This document shows, in pieces, positions 52,250 through 63,044 of a stretch of DNA of 64,000 nt. The stretch lies in the NCBI GenBank assembly GCA_930367215.1, contig OV884059.1:38369882-38433881 (forward strand). The letters run 5' to 3'. The first letter of the stretch is position 1; every line of letters begins with the position of its first letter. The stretch comes from Pollenia angustigena. Taxonomy: Eukaryota > Arthropoda > Insecta > Diptera > Polleniidae. The notes beneath the pieces are model-generated. The model saw only the letters and a list, made by a program, of their open reading frames with translations. It was not told the DNA's origin and ran no database searches. A program made the translations under genes and the position numbers.

Positions 52250-52865
52250 TTGTGCCTTTTTACGGAAGCTCATAGTGGTCGGAGTGGTAACAATATTGCT
52301 AGTGCTTAAATTAAAATTTTAAATGAATTAATAAAAGATTGTCCACTTATTAAAACTTTGACATTATGGAGCGATTCTTGCGTACCTCAAAATAAAAATC
52401 AAATTAACGCAACCGCAATCAAAATGTTCTTTAAACAAAATAATATTGATGCCGTAATACAAAAGTCTTCAGAACCAGAACATTCTTTAATTCAATAAGT
52501 GGACTGTATCCATGGTGTTATTGACCGGTACTTAAAGAATATTGAAATTCATAGTCCTCTTCATTTACTAAATTTTCTTAAAACAATCCCAAATAATAAA
52601 ACAAAACGTAAAGTTATGGAAATGCTTCCGGAAAATTTTCGCACATACTCGTTGGAAGCAAATAAAATGGACTTTCGAAAAGTCCCTTTTGCTAAAATTA
52701 AAGTACTTCTATACAGTTAAAATAATGATTTATGTATATATTATAAAACTTCTACCAAAGAGGAAAAATATAAAAATGCAATTTTGGTTAAGTCTGCATC
52801 AAAAAATTGTTTGAAAACTCCTGAGAATTTGTTGACGAATGTTTTGAAAATATCGAAACCATAAT
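52250..52865 (+). pseudogene. Fragment of a transposon-associated protein (DUF7869-like, tentative)
   Basis: Readable in one sense with stops: 'EAHSGRSGNNIASA', 'KTLTLWSDSCVPQNKNQ', 'IQKSSEPEHSLIQ', a TAA at 52497-52499, then 'VDCIHGVIDRYLKNIEIHSP' and 'KVPFAKIKVLLYS', then a further stop. The Trp-Ser-Asp...Cys...Gln-Asn-Lys-Asn pattern occurs in many hypothetical insect proteins that I believe to be transposon-derived. The 5' part is replaced by a MITE and the Jockey element inserted at 52874 cuts the 3' part. Function unknown. Confidence 0.5.
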
Positions 52866-52873
52866 TTATTTCC

Positions 52874-53231
52874 TTTCGGTTTTGCTTTGTTGTGATACAG
52901 ACGTGTATTTTAGCCCCGCATACAATTTAAACTATTAATTAATCACATTTGATTTTGTAATCTAAGCAGCGAATGGACGCTTAAAAAAAACAAAATAATA
53001 TATTTTGTTAATTAAATTATTTAACATAATAGTGAACAATTTAAAACGATCAAATTAAATAAAATAAATCAGTAAAAATATATATGTACGTATGAATGTT
53101 CATACATGTGTATACATATTCTGAAAAAAAAACATTTAAATTCTGGTTTTTCTTTTGTTGTTGTAAAATACAATAAATAATAAAAATATTAAAGCAAAGC
53201 AAAACGGTGAAAAACAAAAACAACTGTTTGC
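52874..53231 (+). promoter_or_regulatory. Jockey 5' untranslated region, probable internal promoter
   Basis: Jockey-type LINEs carry an internal, TATA-less pol II promoter at their 5' end. The first bases here, TTTCGGTTTTGCTTTG, follow the duplication directly. No TATA box is placed to act; 'agacgtgta' at 52902 could serve as a downstream element, but this is a guess. Confidence 0.5.
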
Positions 53232-54749
53232 ATGAGTACAAATAGTGAAACAACACTAAGACAAAATGAAAGAAACGTTTACGTTTTAGTTAATGCAAAT
53301 GAAAATAATGCAGAAATAAATAAAACAAAACAAAACAATATTAACTACCTAACGGCTAAGCCAATTACTCGAACACGTTCCCTCTCACCCTCGGTATTTA
53401 CACAAACGGTGGATAGTGACTCATTAAAAAAACTACAACAAGATTTGGTGACAAGTGTTGCCAGGCCAGCAAGTATTGCCGTGACGTCAAAAACAAATTT
53501 AGTGGGCAATGATACCATGAACTTAAACACAAATGCAATGGAAAACCCCCCTGTAAAAAGTTGTCAAAAGCCTACAGTACAAGTTGGTATGGACAGGTAC
53601 ATAACAGTGCTTAAACGGGGACGCAGCCCTACCTCTGCAGCAGTTGCTTCGGCCTCAAAAGTACCATCTTTTGATAAAATAAATACACAAAATCGTTTCG
53701 CGATTCTGGAGGATGAATCCTCTGAAGCACCAAACGTCATTAAATCGTCTAAGCCACCCCCGATATACCTTAGAGAGCAAAACTCTAATGAGTTAATAAA
53801 AAGTTTAATTTCGGTGATTGGTGAAAATTCCTTTTATGTAGCTGCAATAAAGCGCGGTATCATTAACGAGACTAAAATACAGGTTAATCACGAGGATGAT
53901 TTTCGAAAGGTAATTACAAGATTTGAGACTCTAAATAAAAACTTTTATACGTATCAACTGAAGAGCAGTAAAGGTCTTCAGGTAGTAATCAAGGGCATAG
54001 ACTCATGCGTAGACCCAGGGGAAATTAAAGCTTTTTTGGAAGAGAAGGGCTTTAAAATCAAAAACGTAACAAATATCAAAAATAGGGAAAAAAATCCCCA
54101 ACCACTATTTCGAGTGGAGCTTGAACCCGGCGACATTAAGCTCAAAAAAAATGAAACGCATCCAATTTATAATTTGAAATATATTCTGTACAGAAGGGTA
54201 ACTATTGAGGAGCCGCACAAAAGAAATGGTCCTGTTCAATGTCTAAACTGCCAGGAATTTGGCCATACTAAGGCATACTGCTACTTACCCCCTGTTTGCG
54301 TAGTATGTGGTGAATTACATGGAACAGTTCTTTGCGACAAGTCTAAAACCGACCCCAACTTAAAAAAATGTAGCAACTGTGGCGGTAATCACACTGCCAA
54401 TTATAGAGGATGCCCTGTATATACTATCGTCAAGCAGTCGGTCGGACCGAAAACTAATCCCCCTCAAATGCAGGTAACAAATCAGGTTAACACAAATGCA
54501 ATTCAAGCCCCCCAGCCTAGTAATAACAGAACCTCTTACGCTAACGTCCTAAAATCAAACCATGAGCCAATGCAAGGTGCCTCGCCAAGTAATGATGAAA
54601 CTCAATTTTCTAATTTAAGTCGTTTAGAAAAAACCATGGAAACATTAGTGCAAACAGTAAATAATTTTACGAACACAATGGGTAATATGATGCAGGAAAT
54701 GCTTAGAATGCAATCGATGTTATTGCAAGCTGTACTTAACAAACCATGA
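53232..54749 (+). CDS. Jockey ORF1, Gag-like nucleic-acid binding protein (505 aa)
   Basis: ATG at 53232 is the first in a long open frame. The N-terminal 230 residues are polar and low in complexity. Residues about 235-305 form a PRE_C2HC-type domain ('FYTYQLKSSKGLQVVIKGID', 'IKAFLEEKGFKI'). Three zinc knuckles follow from about residue 336: CLNCQEFGHTKAYC, CVVCGELHGTVLC and CSNCGGNHTANYRGC. A Met/Gln-rich helical tail ends the protein. It binds element RNA in the ribonucleoprotein. The stop TGA overlaps the ORF2 ATG (ATGA), suggesting coupled translation. No defect seen. Confidence 0.95.
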   Translation: MSTNSETTLRQNERNVYVLVNANENNAEINKTKQNNINYLTAKPITRTRSLSPSVFTQTVDSDSLKKLQQDLVTSVARPASIAVTSKTNLVGNDTMNLNTNAMENPPVKSCQKPTVQVGMDRYITVLKRGRSPTSAAVASASKVPSFDKINTQNRFAILEDESSEAPNVIKSSKPPPIYLREQNSNELIKSLISVIGENSFYVAAIKRGIINETKIQVNHEDDFRKVITRFETLNKNFYTYQLKSSKGLQVVIKGIDSCVDPGEIKAFLEEKGFKIKNVTNIKNREKNPQPLFRVELEPGDIKLKKNETHPIYNLKYILYRRVTIEEPHKRNGPVQCLNCQEFGHTKAYCYLPPVCVVCGELHGTVLCDKSKTDPNLKKCSNCGGNHTANYRGCPVYTIVKQSVGPKTNPPQMQVTNQVNTNAIQAPQPSNNRTSYANVLKSNHEPMQGASPSNDETQFSNLSRLEKTMETLVQTVNNFTNTMGNMMQEMLRMQSMLLQAVLNKP

Positions 54750-57403
54750 ACTGTTTAAAAATTTGTTTTTGGAACGCAAACGGCATCCGCCAACATAAAA
54801 ATGAATTAGAATACTTTCTTAAAAATAAACAAATTGATGTCATGATGATTTCTGAAACTCATTTGACCTCAAGAAGTACGTTTAAAATAAATGGTTATAT
54901 ACTATATGATACCAAGGACCCTCGAGATAGAGCTTGTGGAGGTTCCGCCATTTTAATAAAGGCCCGAGTCAAACACTACCTAATGTGTGATCATCGTGAA
55001 GATTATCTCCAGGCAACGAACATTTGCGTTGAGGAATTAAATAGAAACCTAATAATTTCATCGTTATACTCCCCGCCTAGATTTTCAATATCGGAGGACC
55101 AATATTGTAAATATTTTAAATCTTTAGGACCGTGTTTCCTAGCCGCTGGCGATTATAACGCTAAACATACCCTCTGGGGGTCGCGACTTATAACACCAAA
55201 GGGTCGTATTTTATTAAACATAATTTCTAAAATGGATTTAAATGTGGTAGCGAGCGGACAACCAACATATTGGCCCACTGATCTTCAAAAAATTCCAGAT
55301 GTCATAGATTTCGGCGTGGTTAAAAACATTCCCATAGAAACGATTCAAGTTGAAGCCTCCCTAGATTTATCTTCCGACCACACACCTACAATTGTTACTA
55401 TAATGAACCCCAATAGAATTGTTCCTCCGACGACAGCTACGCAAATTAATTGGTTGAAATATAAAAAATATCTCAGTACCCATTGCACAGAAAATATTCC
55501 GCTCAGTACACCGGATTATGTAGATCGCTCTATTGACAATTTTGACAGTTTTCTGAAACTAGCTGTTCAACATTCCAATATTGCCCCCAAAAAAACAAAA
55601 ACTATTAAAATATATTCCACAGATGTCGAGCATCTTTTGTCTGAAAAAAGGAGGGCTCGAAGAGAGTGGCAATTGCACAGATCCCCTCAACTTAAGAACT
55701 TACTTAAAGAGTGTACAAAAAGACTAAGAAAGTTACTGCAGACTAAGAAAACGGCTTCTCTGGAAAAATATCTTAAGGAACTTGATGCAACCCCACAATC
55801 AGACTACTCATTATGGCGTGCAGCTAGAAATCTCAAAAGGCCAGTTGTCTCTAAACCACCATTAAGAAACTTGAATGGAAGTTGGGCAAGAAATGATGTT
55901 GAAAAAGGAAATCTGTTTGTCAATCATTTAAAAAACGTATTTACCCCAAATATATCTCACGATATTGCGGTCGAGTTACCACCTGTTGCTGCTAGAGCAG
56001 CTGTTCCGCTAAGATTTGAGATAAGAGAAATCGAAAAGGTTATTTGTGATTTAAACCCCAAGAAGGCTCCTGGGTTTGACAAGATCAGCAACAAAATGCT
56101 TTTGGAGCTACCCAGCATAGCAAAGAAAATTATTCTTTTAATTTTTAATGCTATTTTACGCCTTGAATACTATCCTCAAAAGTGGAAGGTCTCCTTAGTC
56201 ACCATGATACCTAAACCTGGAAAGGATCACACAAAAGTTGAGTCATATAGGCCTATAAGCTTACTTTCTAATATATCAAAGCTGTTTGAGAAGCTGTTAG
56301 CGTCAAAATTAACCCCAATTTTAAATGATAATAGATGTATTCCTAACCACCAATTCGGCTTTAGAAGAGAACACAGCACAATTGAGCAAACCCATCGTAT
56401 AGTAAACGCAATAAGAAAAGCCTTTGAAGAAAAAAAATATTGTTCCGCTCTCTTCATCGATGTTTCTCAAGCTTTCGATAAAGTCTGGCATGAAGGCTTA
56501 TTACATAAATTGAAGCTAAACTTACCAGTAAACATACACAAGCTGTTAGAAAGCTACTTAGTCGGTCGAAAGTTTATTATTAAAGAAGGTGATTATTTAA
56601 GCTCTCCTCAGCAAATTGACGCTGGTGTCCCTCAGGGAAGCATCCTGGGCCCACTTTTATACTTAATATATACCTCGGATATGCCAACAAACAACTACAC
56701 ACAAACTTCAACATTTGCTGATGATACAGCTTTTTTGAGCGTGCACGAAAACCGTCAAGAAGCATCTCGATACCTACAGGATCATATATTTCAACTCGAA
56801 CTATGGTTAAAGCAATGGAGGATAGAGGTCAATGAGCAAAAATGCGTACATATAACATTCACCTTGCGTCGGGAATCATGCCCCCCTATTAAAATCAATA
56901 ATCAAATAATACCTCAAAATTCGCATGTAAAATACCTCGGTATTCATCTAGATCGCCGTTTAACGTGGAAAAGCCATATAGAGGCAAAATTAACTCAAAT
57001 GAAACTAAAAGCCATCCAAATTCATTGGCTTATTGGAAGAAACTCTGTCCTTAGTCTCGACTGCAAACTTCTTCTTTACAACTCTATCTTAAAGCCAATC
57101 TGGTGCTATGGTATTCAGTTATGGGGCACTGCCTCGGCCTCTAATATCGAAAAAATTCAAAGGCGCCAAAATAAACTACTTCGAATAATCACAGCTGCCC
57201 CTTGGTATGTTAAAAACTCAAATATTCACAAGGATCTCAATGTTCCATTAGTTAAAACTATGATTACGAAATATGCAGTAAAATACTTAAAAAGGCTCGA
57301 ATTGCACCCGAACCCACTAGCACGAAATATTTTAAATGATAGCGGCCACACTCGCTTAAGAAGAAGAGACACTGCGGCACTTGTCCAATTAGATGAGCGA
57401 TAA
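54746..57403 (+). CDS. Jockey ORF2, endonuclease-reverse transcriptase (885 aa)
   Basis: The ATG at 54746 lies in the ORF1 stop. Residues 1-225 are an APE-type endonuclease: 'FWNANGIRQ', 'MMISETHL' (Glu), 'LAAGDYNAKHTLWGSR' and 'DLSSDHTPTIV' (SDH near residue 210). Residues about 435-720 are RT: 'NPKKAPGFDKISNKML', 'MIPKPGKDHTKVESYRPIS', 'FIDVSQAFDKVWHEGLL', 'GVPQGSILGPLLYLIY' and 'TFADDTAFL' (FADD near residue 656). A thumb/connection part ends the protein. Length and motif spacing fit Jockey-clade enzymes. It nicks the target and copies the RNA there. Confidence 0.96.
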   Translation: MNCLKICFWNANGIRQHKNELEYFLKNKQIDVMMISETHLTSRSTFKINGYILYDTKDPRDRACGGSAILIKARVKHYLMCDHREDYLQATNICVEELNRNLIISSLYSPPRFSISEDQYCKYFKSLGPCFLAAGDYNAKHTLWGSRLITPKGRILLNIISKMDLNVVASGQPTYWPTDLQKIPDVIDFGVVKNIPIETIQVEASLDLSSDHTPTIVTIMNPNRIVPPTTATQINWLKYKKYLSTHCTENIPLSTPDYVDRSIDNFDSFLKLAVQHSNIAPKKTKTIKIYSTDVEHLLSEKRRARREWQLHRSPQLKNLLKECTKRLRKLLQTKKTASLEKYLKELDATPQSDYSLWRAARNLKRPVVSKPPLRNLNGSWARNDVEKGNLFVNHLKNVFTPNISHDIAVELPPVAARAAVPLRFEIREIEKVICDLNPKKAPGFDKISNKMLLELPSIAKKIILLIFNAILRLEYYPQKWKVSLVTMIPKPGKDHTKVESYRPISLLSNISKLFEKLLASKLTPILNDNRCIPNHQFGFRREHSTIEQTHRIVNAIRKAFEEKKYCSALFIDVSQAFDKVWHEGLLHKLKLNLPVNIHKLLESYLVGRKFIIKEGDYLSSPQQIDAGVPQGSILGPLLYLIYTSDMPTNNYTQTSTFADDTAFLSVHENRQEASRYLQDHIFQLELWLKQWRIEVNEQKCVHITFTLRRESCPPIKINNQIIPQNSHVKYLGIHLDRRLTWKSHIEAKLTQMKLKAIQIHWLIGRNSVLSLDCKLLLYNSILKPIWCYGIQLWGTASASNIEKIQRRQNKLLRIITAAPWYVKNSNIHKDLNVPLVKTMITKYAVKYLKRLELHPNPLARNILNDSGHTRLRRRDTAALVQLDER

Positions 57404-57569
57404 ACACCTATAAAAGTGAACAGAACCCGCGATGAACAAAATTTTTGTCTGGCACTGGCAGGACAAAAAAATAATATTAGGTTAAGATTTGATTAATTAT
57501 TGTTAGTTCATATTTAATATATGAAGATTCAATAAATAAATAATGAAGAAAAAAAAAAAAAAAAAAAAA
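57404..57569 (+). terminator. Jockey 3' untranslated region and poly(A) tail
   Basis: After the TAA (57401-57403) come 'gtctggcactggcaggac', which recurs inverted at 32656-32672, and 'ttcaataaataaataatg', which contains the polyadenylation signal AATAAA twice. A run of about 21 A ends at 57569 against the target duplication. Confidence 0.85.
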
Positions 57570-57582
57570 ATAATTTATTTCC

Positions 57583-59157
57583 AGCGATAAAAATAGAGAC
57601 ATAAAAGACTTGCTTATATTTCTTCCACGTGTTGATAAAGCTTATTATAAAAATTTACTCAATATTAAGTTTTAAATTTTCTTTTTACTTTTGCATTATT
57701 TAAGTTGTTTAATTTGTGGCTTTTTATGTAACTTTTCATAACAGTTGAACTGTTTTTTCTGTTTGTAAAGTAAAATCAAATAAAAAAAACTATAAAAAAA
57801 ATTCATCTCAACAACAAGTTACTCAATACACAGCAATAAGTATACGTATGCAGCACAAAAACCCACTTTTTTTAATTTTTTTTTTAGAAAAGTGGCGTAT
57901 GCGGCACAAAACAATATTTTTCATTTTCAAAAAAATACTATTAAATTCTAACTTTATTCATGAAAGTGCGCAAAAATTTGCATTTTTCTTCAAAACATAT
58001 ACCAGAAGCAGTGGTAAAAATATAAAAAAAATTCTATTGGGTAGCATTTTTTAAAAATATTTCTTCACAATTTTTCACAGTGTCTTAACTTACCTTTAAA
58101 GCAAGCTGACTGTTGCTCCCATAACTCTTCCAGGCTTTTGTACATTTTGTTTCATTGGGCCATTATTCCTCGAAAATCCCATATATGTATGATTCACGCT
58201 TCGTTCGCCTAATTGCATTTTCCTTTCTGGTTATTGTTGAAGAATTATATGTTTGTTTTGTTCTACTATGAACGAATATATTGTAAATAATCTGCTCTTT
58301 GTCGAAACCTGCGTAAAATGGTGTATATGTTTTATGTTAGTTTTTGTTACAATTGGAAGGGATTCCTAAATCTTAAAAACAAATTTCGAACCTGTTTTGT
58401 GCCCATCTCCAAAATCTTCTTTGCTAGACGAAATATAATCGAATGAAATGTTTTGTAATGCGTTAAAAGACATTTCATCTGTTGTAACTAGAACAGTTAA
58501 ATTAAATTAAAAATGTTATAACTTACCTCAACCAAATACGGTTATTATTTTTAATTTATTTTATGATCTTTACATAATTTAAGTAATAGCACCTTAACAA
58601 ACTCTTTTATGAATAGTATGAATATGAATATAGTATGAATATAAGTATTACAATCCCATGAAATTATTGTGAAGGAGAATTAAATGCTTTTTGGCAGCCA
58701 TTTCTCAGGAAATAGTTCCTTAAAAATGAAAATGCTAAATTGAATTTCAGGTACTCAATCCTGTTATTAATGTTTATAATTTATTAACCTATAGGGTGCT
58801 AATATTTGATGTTCATAATAAAGTCTAATGATTTTCATAAAGCCTCTTGTTTTTCAAATGACCAAAATTTGCAAAAGTTATAATACGTTCATTAAATATG
58901 TATGCTCAAAATCTTGTGTGTAGATAGAAGATTGTGAATTTTAAAATAAACTTGTTTGCATGTAGATAGAAAAAACTGAAATGACAAAAACTGTAGCCAA
59001 AATTATATGTTTCGCTTCCTAAATTATATAATAAATGGGTATAACGTCATCGATGACTTTCCCATCAAAAACTCATTTCGGAGCAAATTGCAAATAGGAG
59101 ATTGTGAATAAAGGCCCCCGATATGTACATTTCTGATCAAAATCCAGTTAGTGGAAA
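57583..59157. other. No gene seen
   Basis: AT-rich non-coding sequence following the Jockey insertion. 'tatgcagcacaaaa' and 'atgcggcacaaaa' at 57847 and 57899 form a small direct repeat; nothing else stands out. Confidence 0.5.
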
Positions 59158-59161
59158 TCAG

Positions 59162-59376
59162 GGGCCTAATTCTGGCAGTCGTGATCGAGTACTTTCTTGA
59201 TTCGAAAGCAATTTTATTTCTATTAATTATTATTTTTTCAGTATTGTGAAACTCAAATCAATGCTATACAACACTGAAAAAATAATTCCGATTCGTTCAG
59301 TATTGACGGAAATATTTAGGTATTAAATTGCTTTCGAATCGAGAAAGTACTCGATTACGACTGCCAGAATCAGGTC
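59162..59376. mobile_element. MITE with ends GGGCCTAATTCTGGCAG (215 bp)
   Basis: Arms of about 55 bp ('attctggcagtcgtgatcga', 'ttcgaaagcaatttta' and inverses) are flanked by TCAG (59158-59161; 59377-59380). An inner hairpin around 'tcagtattg/caacactga' recurs in the copy at 31130-31460. Confidence 0.85.
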
Positions 59377-59380
59377 TCAG

Positions 59381-59792
59381 TTTTTTTTTTCAAATTATTG
59401 GAATCAAATTCATTCAAAAATATCAAGTGTTGCCAAATCATTTTCGTTAACTTTATTCATATTATCGGAATTAAAAAGGTAGAGCATTTCAGGTGTTGAA
59501 TTAAAGTTGTGACACGTATTATCTTTTCAAAAAGCTTTACGTTGTAAATTTTACTTTTTTAATATAATTTAATAAGCAGAAAAGCTCTCAAAGAACTGAG
59601 TGATTTTCATATAAATTTTTCTACACAATCCATTGTTTGTCACCTGGAAACAGCACATTTTAAAATATTATCTGCGTTCGTTTACCCCAAAATTTTTTTT
59701 ACTAAATTGCCTTTGCCTTCTAGAAGGCATACTTCTGATATCATGCGAAGCGAATCTTTTAGAAAGGAGTCCTTTCAATATTTACCGCTGGG
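59381..59792. other. No gene seen
   Basis: AT-rich; no motif recognised. Confidence 0.5.
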
Positions 59793-59795
59793 TAA

Positions 59796-60014
59796 GGCCC
59801 GTTTTCACAACTTACCGATAGCTAAAAGTAGACTTTAAACGGCCTTATAAAAAGTGTTCCATTATAAAAACTTAACTTTAACCTAAAATTAACGATAATG
59901 TAGATTAAGGTTCATCCTACCTGGTAGGTTAAAATAAAATTGTTACAATGGAACACTTTTTACACGGCCGATTAAATGCTACCTGTAGCTATTGGTAAGT
60001 TGTGAAAACGGCCC
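59796..60014. mobile_element. MITE GGCCCGTTTTCACAACTTACC (219 bp)
   Basis: Ends 'GGCCCGTTTTCACAACTTAC' and 'GTAAGTTGTGAAAACGGCCC' are inverted with a further inner pair 'aaaaagtgttccatt/aatggaacacttttt'. Flanked by TAA (59793-59795; 60015-60017). PIF/Harbinger-like. Confidence 0.88.
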
Positions 60015-60017
60015 TAA

Positions 60018-62225
60018 GCTTTTTAGCGATCATATGTTTGAATTAACCTGCAAGTTTTTGCAATTTTTCCGTTTGCTTACTTTTTTGTGCAAGAGCCAGT
60101 TTTGAGAGTAAAATTTTTAAATTGCCCAAAATTTACTAACCTACTGGATTTTACTGGAAAAGTAAACAAACGCACCTATTGATGATAAATTATCTACAAC
60201 AAAGACAAATATTATCAGTTAAAAAATATGGTTCCTTTATAGCCTTTTCACACTTGTCAACATTTAACATTTAACATTAATTTGCGAAGATGTTAGAATT
60301 TTTCCATAAGAAATACATAGGGCTAAAAATCAAAATTTTTCAACATCTTTACAGAATGTTACTAACTCATTTTGTTCCCTTTTACATTTTTAGATTCTTT
60401 TAGTATCATCACTAGAAAAGTGGCAATAAATTCTGTTATTATTGTGGCATTACTGACAAAATGGAAGTTGCTTTGAAAGTAGCGTTACCATTTCTCAAGT
60501 TTTTCCTTTTTTGCAAGCCTTATTTTGCTAAAATTATTAAACGAAATGTTGGCACTTTTGTAGAAAAAAAGTGTTTAAAAAATATAAGTTTTTTTTTTAG
60601 AAATGGTGACATTTTTTATTGAAGTAGATGTTAGATGTTTCAAGTGGGAACGCGTATTTCACATTTTCAACATCTTCCATGCGTTCCTCCGAAATGTATG
60701 CAAGTGTACAAAGGGTATTAGTTTTTATATTTAATGATGGTAATTTAGCTATTTTTCCTTGAAATCTAGTGCTTTTCAGATCCAAATGGTGGGAGTCTGT
60801 CGACTTTTTCCAACCAAAAATAAGCTGTAAAATATATCCAGCAGGGTGGGTTACTTGTGTATGAGAAAAAATAAAAGTTTTCGAATAATATTCTAATAGA
60901 AATATTTTTTTGTCTTACATTAAAACAAATAAAAATTGCTTAAAAAAAAGCCACATCTTAAGCCCGCGCAGAAGCTCCTAAGAATTAAGTACTTTTGAAA
61001 AAAGCCATTTTTTAAATTTTGATATATTACATATTTACTATAAATTATTATTAATTAAAACTGAAAACATTTTTTTTTATAAAACTTTAAACATAAAGCT
61101 TTGGTTCTTATAAGACATAAAACAATAAAATAATTTGTTGGTCACAAAATCTTGTTTGCTGTCATATCTGGGCATCTCTCGTCTTGATTTAAGTTTCGTC
61201 TGTATTAAATCTTCTCTTGATTTTTTGTCGCACAGAGTAATGGATGCTTCTAACACTGTTTTCACGAACTTAAAAGTTGTTACAATACAGTAATATGCTT
61301 TTCTGCAAAACAATGCAATGTGTTCATATTCAAAATTTAATAAAATTGAAGGTCAAAGCGGAAGGGGAATCAGAAAGAATTCTTAATCCTGAAAAGAAAA
61401 ATATACTACAATTTTTAATTGAAATGCGTTGTTAGAATGAGAGAATATACGAAGGTTCACTTATAAATAATACACACACATGCATATATAAAACAATAAG
61501 ACACCATCAATAAAATGTTTGATTTATTGGATCAGATAGTGCAAATCTTGTGAAAAGTATTTAAAAAAACAATATTTTGAACTAAAAAAACGACACAAGT
61601 TTACTGTACGAGAATCAGTCAATTATTAAATCTTATAAGAACATAAATACATGTTCCCCTTGTTTAAGTTTGAGATTAATATGAAGAATTATGTTCTCAA
61701 ATTCTGTCGACGTTCTCAGATATTATATAAGATATTATCTCAGTTGTAGACCCAGCATAAAGCGTCTGAAATTTTTAAATTTTACTAAAAATGTCATTGG
61801 AGTACTTAAGTGCTTTTGCAATGCTGATATTACTGGAAAAAGTACAATTGTACTGACTTTATCATCCCTGATTTACATATGCATAAATACTTGCCTGTTT
61901 ATATACATACATTGTATATGCATCTGAATATATGAATGTAAATATTTGTAAGTGAGGGGACGTGCCAAAATTAATGACAAACAAGTTTATTTTTAATATT
62001 TAACTTAAATATTTAAGAAGTATGTATGTTTGTAAAAAAAGCATTTTTATTTACCCAGCAGACAAATTACCTAGTTCATAATAGCTGTTTTACAATTTCT
62101 CACAAGTCTTGCGTATTTTGGAAAAAAATACAACCCTGTTATTTTAAGATGTTTTTTTTTTTAAAGTTTAAACAGTAATTAGATCAGAGATGCATTTTAG
62201 TCAGTTATATGATGTCCGAAACTAT
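60018..62225. other. No gene seen
   Basis: AT-rich sequence with only short open frames. 'cacacttgtcaacatttaac' at 60251 and 'ttagatgtttcaagtggg' at 60631 are loosely inverse and could be worn MITE ends. Confidence 0.45.
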
Positions 62226-62903
62226 TAAGGGCTAATAAATCACAGCAAGTTAAACTCTCTTTTTGTTTTAAAATGTGTTTAAACCCTGAAAATAATAGGA
62301 CCAGTCAAAACACTCGTGTATAGTGTAGCCCATAAGCGACCAGGATTAGTCAAAAAGGAACCCAAACGTATGGAAAAAACATGGTATATTTAACATTACG
62401 ATGTCCTAGGGCAGGACCATATAACCCAGCTGTGGACTACAAAGGAGTAGTTTTAAAACTATATGGTATGCTCAAGAGGATTAGTTTTGAAGTCGTTAAA
62501 AAACGAAAGCACGTCGTTAATAACGAAGACATGTCTAACTACAAACACTTTTTAACAATGACATGGTCCATGCCTGCATTACATCGGACCAGTCCATGGA
62601 GTAGTCCATTTTATCAAAATGGATCAGGTGGTCCAATATTATTTGCAGGTAACCAACAAATTTATAAATCAGTTAACATATGAAGCATCTTTAATTAAAC
62701 GCAAAAAATTGGGCGTTTAAACAACCAATACAGACCACAAGAATTTGTCAACATTTGTCGTAGTGCTGCCAACTGTAATTTTTTTTAACTACATATAATA
62801 CATAGGACACTGATTTATAGATGTTGAATTTAAACTACATATAAATTTAGCCTTAGTTGAACTAACCAGCGTTTAAACATGCATGTATTTATTAGCCATA
62901 AGT
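62226..62903. mobile_element. Possible TIR element GGGCTAATAAAT (about 680 bp)
   Basis: 'aagggctaataaat' at 62227 is loosely matched in inverse by 'atttattagccataag' at 62887-62902. Inside, 'tggtcca' and 'tggacca'-type units recur at 62565-62640. No transposase. Weak terminal match, so tentative. Confidence 0.35.
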
Positions 62904-62939
62904 AATATTTAATTTCCTTTTTTCTTTTACCAGATTTTT

Positions 62940-62995
62940 TCGTTTCCCGAGAAAACGGGATTTATTTTTCAATTTCCCGGGAATTCCCGTTTAAT
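62940..62995. repeat. CCCGGGAATTCCCG repeat cluster
   Basis: 'tttcccgagaaaacgggat' and 'tttcccgggaattcccg' resemble the end clusters of the hAT-like element at 49281-50340. Probably a single worn end of a related element. Confidence 0.4.
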
Positions 62996-63044
62996 ATAGA
63001 AAGGTGAAAAATGTAATTAAATTTAATTGAACAAATAGCAATTT

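Larger units (their letters stand above)
52874..57569 (+). mobile_element. Full-length Jockey-type retrotransposon, intact ORFs
   Basis: The duplication ATAATTTATTTCC is exact at 52861-52873 and 57570-57582. The element has a 5' untranslated region of about 358 bp (52874-53231), ORF1, ORF2, a 3' untranslated region with 'aataaataaataatgaag' and an A tail of about 21 bases. Both ORFs are unbroken, the duplication is perfect and a decayed relative lies at 32.6-36.1 kb, so this looks like a recent insertion from an active family. It landed in a degenerate gene of another transposon. Confidence 0.95.

Noticed and set aside
62381..62683. 100-codon plus-strand ORF
   Set aside because: It covers TGGTCC-type repeats and shows no domain or conserved neighbour.
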